Source of the DNA: Candidatus Delongbacteria bacterium
GTDB taxonomy: Bacteria > Bacteroidota > Bacteroidia > Bacteroidales > ML635J-15
Length of the DNA stretch: 11,505 nt
Direction of reading: 5' to 3'
Assembly: GCA_027858215.1 (NCBI GenBank)
Contig: JAQIDD010000046.1
Coordinates: forward strand, 1 to 11,505
The notes under the pieces are model-generated. The model was not told the DNA's origin. It searched no databases and was given only the letters and a program-made list of their open reading frames with translations. A program made the translations under genes and the position numbers. Below are positions 8,187-11,505 of this stretch, piece after piece; the stretch's first letter is position 1; every line of letters starts with the position of its first letter.

Positions 8187-8229
8187 TTTTTACTCGGGTC
8201 GCGACTTTGAGTAGCACTCCGAGAAAAAA
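8187..8229. other. Stem-loop in the spacer after lnt
   Basis: CTCGG at 8193-8197 pairs with CCGAG at 8219-8223. After a single A/A mismatch the stem could extend by T5 (8187-8191) with A5 (8225-8229). The loop contains the palindrome GTCGCGAC (8198-8205). The T-run precedes and the A-run follows the stem on both readings, so this is not a standard intrinsic terminator in either direction. It lies in what would have been the short spacer between lnt and the convergent minus-strand operon before the insertion. It may still help end transcription. Confidence 0.25.
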
Positions 8230-8234
8230 CATAT

Positions 8235-8242
8235 CTTTATTT
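8235..8242. repeat. Left target-site duplication CTTTATTT
   Basis: CTTTATTT ends exactly one base before the left terminal repeat (8243). The identical octamer occurs at 8744-8751, immediately after the right terminal repeat. The T-rich composition raises the chance of coincidence, but the exact abutment on both sides favours a true 8-bp target duplication. Confidence 0.55.
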
Positions 8243-8286
8243 GTAACTATTCAGGCACATACATTTTTTACCGCCGAGACGCTAAG
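8243..8286 (+). repeat. Left inverted-repeat arm of the cassette
   Basis: The outer block is GTAACTATTCAG (8243-8254). After 15 bases come the inner blocks ACCGC (8270-8274) and the single 8-base unit CGAGACGC (8275-8282), then TAAG. The inner blocks pair with GCGGT (8706-8710) and GCGTCTC (8690-8696) in the right arm. The left arm has only one 8-base unit where the right has two. Confidence 0.6.
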
Positions 8287-8288
8287 AA

Positions 8289-8675
8289 ATGGAAAAAAGA
8301 TGAATTAAATCGCTTATCAAAAATTATACTTGATGCTTGCATTACAGTTCATAAAACAATGGAACCCGGCCTGCTTGAATCAATTTATGTAGAATGTTTG
8401 GTATATGAGTTAAAATATGGGGTTTGAAGATTAAAACAGAGGTTTCAATCCCTTTGGTGTATAATGGAGTAGAATTATCTAAAAGGGTTAGAATGGATAT
8501 TTTGGTTGAAAATGAAATTATTATCGAGGTAAAAGCTAATGAAATAATATTGCCTGTTCACGAGGCACAGATTATATCTCATTTAAAACTGGCTAATAAA
8601 CGATTAGGTTTTTTAGTTAATTTCAATGTACCTATACTAATTAAAGGCTTCAAAAGATTTGTAAATAAATTTTAA
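8289..8675 (+). pseudogene. GxxExxY-family protein (PD-(D/E)XK-like), two frameshifts
   Basis: Translating from the ATG at 8289 stops at once (MEKR, TGA). Dropping one A from the A6 run at 8293-8298 gives MEKDELNRLSKIILDACITV and continues into GLLESIY, the family's GxxExxY motif (about residues 27-33), until a TGA at 8425. Adding one G to the G4 run at 8419-8422 restores the frame as YELKYGGLKIKTEV and runs to TAA at 8675. The rebuilt protein is 128 residues, the usual family size. The second half has RMDILVENEIIIEVKA, with an Asp and a Glu-x-Lys like a PD-(D/E)XK nuclease active site, then PVHEAQIISHLKLA and LGFLVNFNVP. The two changes cancel, so this is either a recent pseudogene or homopolymer sequencing error. 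The downstream piece alone (8424-8675, TTG start) lacks the motif. Function in the cell is unknown. Confidence 0.75.
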
Positions 8676-8685
8676 TAATTTAGAA

Positions 8686-8743
8686 CTTTGCGTCTCTCCG
8701 TCTTTGCGGTGAGTAGTTACTTTTGTTGATACTGATTAGTTAC
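8686..8743 (-). repeat. Right inverted-repeat arm of the cassette
   Basis: Read on the minus strand from 8743: GTAACTAATCAG (outer block), then a second related copy GTAACTACTCAC (8709-8720). Next come ACCGC (8706-8710), two tandem 8-base units (AAAGACGG and AGAGACGC, 8690-8705) and AAAG. The left arm has one GTAACTA copy and one 8-base unit, so this arm looks like the fuller or expanded version. Confidence 0.6.
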
Positions 8744-8751
8744 CTTTATTT
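8744..8751. repeat. Right target-site duplication CTTTATTT
   Basis: The second copy of the octamer directly follows the right terminal repeat. It contains the stop codon (TTA on this strand, 8746-8748) of the minus-strand transglutaminase-like gene. The insertion therefore left that reading frame and its stop intact. Confidence 0.55.
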
Positions 8752-9630
8752 TTTTTCTTTGCGTATCTCCAACAACATATTTTCAAGCCTGTTAAAAGCC
8801 GGATTATCCGGAGAGAACACATTCATGTCCCACAAATACCGTAAATATTTATGAATAAACGTTTTGCTGTCGATGGTCCGGTAATGCTTTTCTTCGGCGT
8901 CAATATTGCGCTGTTTTACCACATACTCCAGGGCTTTGCGACCAAGAAAACTGCCGCCATCGTAAGGATTGATATAAAATAAAACCCCCGTTGTGGATTC
9001 ACCATAAGCTTCACGGGCTACATCCTTGTTATGGTATGCCATAAGTAGCAAACCCGGTAAATATACGGGATAAACGGGCAAATCCAGGCTGTTGGCAATG
9101 AGACAATACATGCCAACAAACGGAAACGGACTACCGGTTTTATTTATAAACAGGTGTTCGGGGAAATGGACGGATTTTTGGTTTATGTCTTTAGCCGATA
9201 ACACCCTGAACCCCATCAGGATGTAAACATTTCGATTGATAATTTTTATGGCTTCAAAACCGGTAAGGTTATCCTTCAATTCAAGCCATACCTTTTTTTT
9301 GATCTGATCCACCTGCTCCTTAAAATCTTCAAAAGCAGTATCAGGATAATATAAACTGTTAATGTAGAACAGGCCTTTCAGCAAAGCATCTTTTTCTTTA
9401 TGTTTCCACCAGTGTATAAATTCATCATTAAAACTGCGGTTACGTAAATTTTCCATCAGGATTTCAAGGCGCTCGTTCATCAGTGGATTATTATCAAGGC
9501 CATAACGGGCTTCGAGAAATGGTATGGCTTCGATGCCTGTAAGCATAATTTTATCATGAACCCTGGAATACACATTTTCATCCGGATCATCAAGTAAATT
9601 TATCAGTGCTTTTAGTTTCGAATCATTCAT
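8746..9630 (-). CDS. SirB1/transglutaminase-like family protein
   Basis: The 294-residue product opens with a short HEAT-like helical region (LKALINLLDDPDENVYSRVHDKI and GIEAIPFLEARYG, about residues 5-45). From about residue 85 it resembles the SirB1/Transglut_core2 family: a helical stretch, then HLFINKTGSPFPFVGMYCLIANSLDLPVYPVYLPG, and LLLMAYHNK before VLFYINPYDGGSFLGRKAL. No signal peptide is present, so it should be cytoplasmic. Relatives usually carry a histidine in a P-x-H-F-type motif after the LPV...NLP segment; here the place reads LPGLLLMAY, so I would not claim enzymatic activity. The ATG overlaps the TGA of the upstream SpoT-like gene by four bases, implying translational coupling. 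The stop codon lies inside the right copy of the 8-bp duplication beside the inserted element. Function is unknown. Confidence 0.7.
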   Translation of the reverse strand: MNDSKLKALINLLDDPDENVYSRVHDKIMLTGIEAIPFLEARYGLDNNPLMNERLEILMENLRNRSFNDEFIHWWKHKEKDALLKGLFYINSLYYPDTAFEDFKEQVDQIKKKVWLELKDNLTGFEAIKIINRNVYILMGFRVLSAKDINQKSVHFPEHLFINKTGSPFPFVGMYCLIANSLDLPVYPVYLPGLLLMAYHNKDVAREAYGESTTGVLFYINPYDGGSFLGRKALEYVVKQRNIDAEEKHYRTIDSKTFIHKYLRYLWDMNVFSPDNPAFNRLENMLLEIRKEKK

Positions 9631-11505
9631 GGTGTTGTAGTATCCTGCTTACGATATACTTTTTTCAAGCCTTTTACTTTGCGCAAACGGCTGATAACAT
9701 CATCCAGGTCTTTTGTGTTGTGGACAAACATGTCAATGACCCCTTTAAAAATGGCATCGGTTGAATTAAAGTTCACAGATTTCATGTTCACATCGGCCTC
9801 GGTAGAGATAACCTGTGTGATCCGGTACAATATGCCAATATCATCTATGCCTTCCATGTATATTTTAGCCCTGAAACTCAGTAGTTTTTGAATTTTCCAG
9901 TCCACTTCAATAATACGATCCCCAAAGGTTGCCATCAAATCAATGGCATTGGGGCAATATTTCTTGTGGATCATCACCACATTTTCGGCGTTTAAAAACC
10001 CAACAACTTCATCTCCGGGAATTGGGTTACAACAAATGGCCAGACGGTAATTTTGTTCAGTTTCATTGTCTTCAATGACAAATTTGTTTCCTTTTTTTGA
10101 TTCTTTTTTACCTTCTGTATCCTTATCTTTAGAGTCTGATTTTCCAAATTGCAATCGCCAGTACTTTCCCCATGTCGTTCTTCTTTTCCCCGGCAGATTT
10201 TTTTCGATATCGCCTGGTTTTATAAGGCCTGAACCGATGCGCCGGTAAAATTCTTCTTTATTATGCAAATCAAGCCGTTCACGCAATTTTTTAAACGACG
10301 AATAATCAAGAGGGTATTTCAAATTACGAATAGTTTGCAAAAATTGTTGTTGGCCCTCATTGATAATTTCCCTGCGTTTTTCTTTCAATGAAGAACGTAT
10401 TTTTGATTTCGCTTTTCCAGTGATGACAAAATCCAGCCATTCCGTTTTTGGGGTTTGTTTATTCGATGTGAGTATTTCCACCTGATCGCCTGATCGCAAT
10501 TTCTGACTTAGCGGAACAAGTTTATGATTTACTTTGGCCCCAATGGCATGACTCCCTATTTCTGTGTGAATATCAAAAGCAAAATCCAGGGCTGTAGAAC
10601 CTTTTGGTAAACGTTTTAATTCCCCTTTGGGAGTAAATACGTAGATTTCGGATGAAAAAAGATTCAGTTTAAATTCATCGAGAAAATCGAGGGCATCTGA
10701 GCTGGGTTCCTCAAGATGACTACGGATACGCTGCAACCATTTGTCCAGTTGGGTTTCATCATCTGCATTGTTTTTATATTTATAGTGAGCTGCATACCCG
10801 CGTTCAGCAATATCATTCATCCTCACCGAACGTATTTGCACTTCCACCCATCTGCCTTCCGGCCCCATTACCGTAGTGTGAAGCGCTTCATATCCATTGG
10901 CTTTCGGGGTACTGATCCAGTCGCGCAACCGGTCAGGATTGGGGTTGTAAATATCTGTGATAAGTGAGTAAATGTTCCAGCACTGAGCCTTTTCCGGCAT
11001 GTGTGGCTTGGGTTTAAACACAATCCTGATGGCAAAGATGTCATATATCTCTTCAAACGGGACATCTTTTTTTTCCATTTTATTGTAAATGCTGTAAATA
11101 CTTTTGGGGCGACCCATTATTGAACATTTGAAATTGTGATCTTTGAGTTTGCAATCCAAAGGGGTTATGAATTTTTCAATGTAAACATTACGTTCCGCTT
11201 CACTTTCCTTCACTTTTTCAAGTACCGAATTATAAATTAACGGATGTTCATATTTTAAAGCCAGGTCTTCAAGTTCTGTTTTGATGTTGTACAAACCGAG
11301 TCGATGAGCCAGTGGAGCATACAGATACAGCGTCTCACCCGCTATTTTAATCTGTTTGTATTCAGGCATGGAATCCAATGTCCGCATATTATGGAGCCTG
11401 TCAGCGAGTTTAATAAATATCACCCTGACATCTTCCGATAAGGTAAGCAGCATTTTCCTGAAATTTTCTGCCTGCAGGGAGGCATCTTTATCCAGCACAT
11501 GGGAA
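9627..11505 (-). CDS. RelA/SpoT-family (p)ppGpp synthetase/hydrolase, N-terminus cut by window edge
   Basis: This is a long RelA/SpoT homologue controlling the (p)ppGpp stringent-response alarmone. The frame is open through the right edge (preceding codons read S-H), and long homologues have roughly 100 or more further N-terminal residues, so the gene is incomplete here. Seen in order on the minus strand: the end of the HD hydrolase domain (SLQAENFRKMLLTL, LADRLHNMRTL near 11385-11410); the synthetase domain (GRPKSIYSIYNKM near 11080-11115, GYEALHTTV near 10880, ERGYAAHYKYK near 10790); TGS (EIYVFTPKG, about 10650-10470); the zinc-finger-like CC region (AICCNPIPGD near 10030); and ACT (about 9880-9640). 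The hydrolase HD residues lie outside the window, so whether it is bifunctional cannot be judged, and I leave the symbol open between relA and spoT. The stop overlaps the next gene by ATGA. Confidence 0.93.
   Translation of the reverse strand, partial: SHVLDKDASLQAENFRKMLLTLSEDVRVIFIKLADRLHNMRTLDSMPEYKQIKIAGETLYLYAPLAHRLGLYNIKTELEDLALKYEHPLIYNSVLEKVKESEAERNVYIEKFITPLDCKLKDHNFKCSIMGRPKSIYSIYNKMEKKDVPFEEIYDIFAIRIVFKPKPHMPEKAQCWNIYSLITDIYNPNPDRLRDWISTPKANGYEALHTTVMGPEGRWVEVQIRSVRMNDIAERGYAAHYKYKNNADDETQLDKWLQRIRSHLEEPSSDALDFLDEFKLNLFSSEIYVFTPKGELKRLPKGSTALDFAFDIHTEIGSHAIGAKVNHKLVPLSQKLRSGDQVEILTSNKQTPKTEWLDFVITGKAKSKIRSSLKEKRREIINEGQQQFLQTIRNLKYPLDYSSFKKLRERLDLHNKEEFYRRIGSGLIKPGDIEKNLPGKRRTTWGKYWRLQFGKSDSKDKDTEGKKESKKGNKFVIEDNETEQNYRLAICCNPIPGDEVVGFLNAENVVMIHKKYCPNAIDLMATFGDRIIEVDWKIQKLLSFRAKIYMEGIDDIGILYRITQVISTEADVNMKSVNFNSTDAIFKGVIDMFVHNTKDLDDVISRLRKVKGLKKVYRKQDTTTP

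Larger units (their letters stand above)
8243..8743 (+). mobile_element. 501-bp GxxExxY cassette with inverted-repeat ends
   Basis: The segment starts GTAACTATTCAG (8243-8254) and ends CTGATTAGTTAC (8732-8743), which are reverse complements at 11 of 12 positions. It is bounded on both sides by the direct repeat CTTTATTT. Inside are a second, imperfect inverted-repeat layer (8270-8286 against 8686-8710) and one broken gene for a GxxExxY-family, PD-(D/E)XK nuclease-like protein. No transposase or recombinase fits. It could be a non-autonomous element moved by an enzyme encoded elsewhere, or a self-sufficient unit whose nuclease-like protein acts in its own movement; the second idea is speculation. 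Removing the element and one octamer restores a 50-base spacer between lnt and the transglutaminase-like gene. Boundaries are read by eye. Confidence 0.6.

Noticed and set aside
8187..8229. Intrinsic terminator of lnt
   Set aside because: The stem is followed by an A-run, not a T-run, on the plus strand, and the reverse reading also lacks a trailing T-run, so only a stem-loop is reported.
8424..8675. Short frame with TTG start as an independent 83-aa gene
   Set aside because: It is the C-terminal two-thirds of the GxxExxY protein; the N-terminal third with the motif lies directly upstream in another frame.
1..11505. Search for a parS site and a DnaA-box cluster near parAB
   Set aside because: No GTTTCACGTGAAAC-like palindrome and no group of TTATCCACA-like boxes was seen; one weak match near 11488 lies inside the SpoT-like gene. 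This was read by eye, so a degenerate site could be missed.

Overview
The window looks like a stretch of Bacteroidota chromosome. DUF5683, DUF4294, the Bacteroidota style of Lnt (LVPGVE motif), the SpoT/transglutaminase-like pair and TAnnTTTG promoter elements all point to that phylum. I cannot place it to genus. The DNA is moderately AT-rich. Apart from one small insertion, everything is housekeeping.

Layout. (1) Positions 1-222 are a leader with a likely parA promoter and one doubtful 49-codon minus-strand ORF. (2) Positions 223-5019 hold a tight plus-strand operon: parA, parB, a DUF5683 membrane/envelope protein, an MltD-like LysM lytic transglycosylase and D-alanine-D-alanine ligase. Neighbours are 2-4 bases apart or overlap by 4. 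It joins chromosome segregation with peptidoglycan precursor synthesis and remodelling. (3) A secreted DUF4294 protein (5022-5618, minus) converges on ddl with a 2-base gap. (4) A divergent pair of plus-strand genes follows: an EamA/DMT permease and, overlapping it, lnt (apolipoprotein N-acyltransferase), ending at 8186. (5) Positions 8187-8745 are the accessory spot. (6) From 8746 to the right edge, on the minus strand, are a SirB1/transglutaminase-like gene and, upstream of it with a 4-base ATGA overlap, a RelA/SpoT-family (p)ppGpp enzyme cut off by the window end.

The main discovery candidate is in region 5. A broken gene for a GxxExxY-family protein (PD-(D/E)XK nuclease-like) lies inside a roughly 501-bp segment, 8243-8743. 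Its ends are 12-bp inverted repeats (GTAACTAWTCAG, 11/12 identical). Directly outside both ends is a perfect 8-bp direct repeat, CTTTATTT. This is the signature of a transposed unit with a target-site duplication, yet there is room for no transposase. Inside the termini is a second inverted-repeat layer built from 8-bp units related to AGAGACGC, one unit on the left and two on the right. The insertion hit the stop codon of the transglutaminase-like gene and preserved it. The GxxExxY frame carries two compensating one-base changes in homopolymers (A6 and G4), so it is either decaying or affected by sequencing error. I found no CRISPR array, rRNA, tRNA, parS site or DnaA-box cluster.
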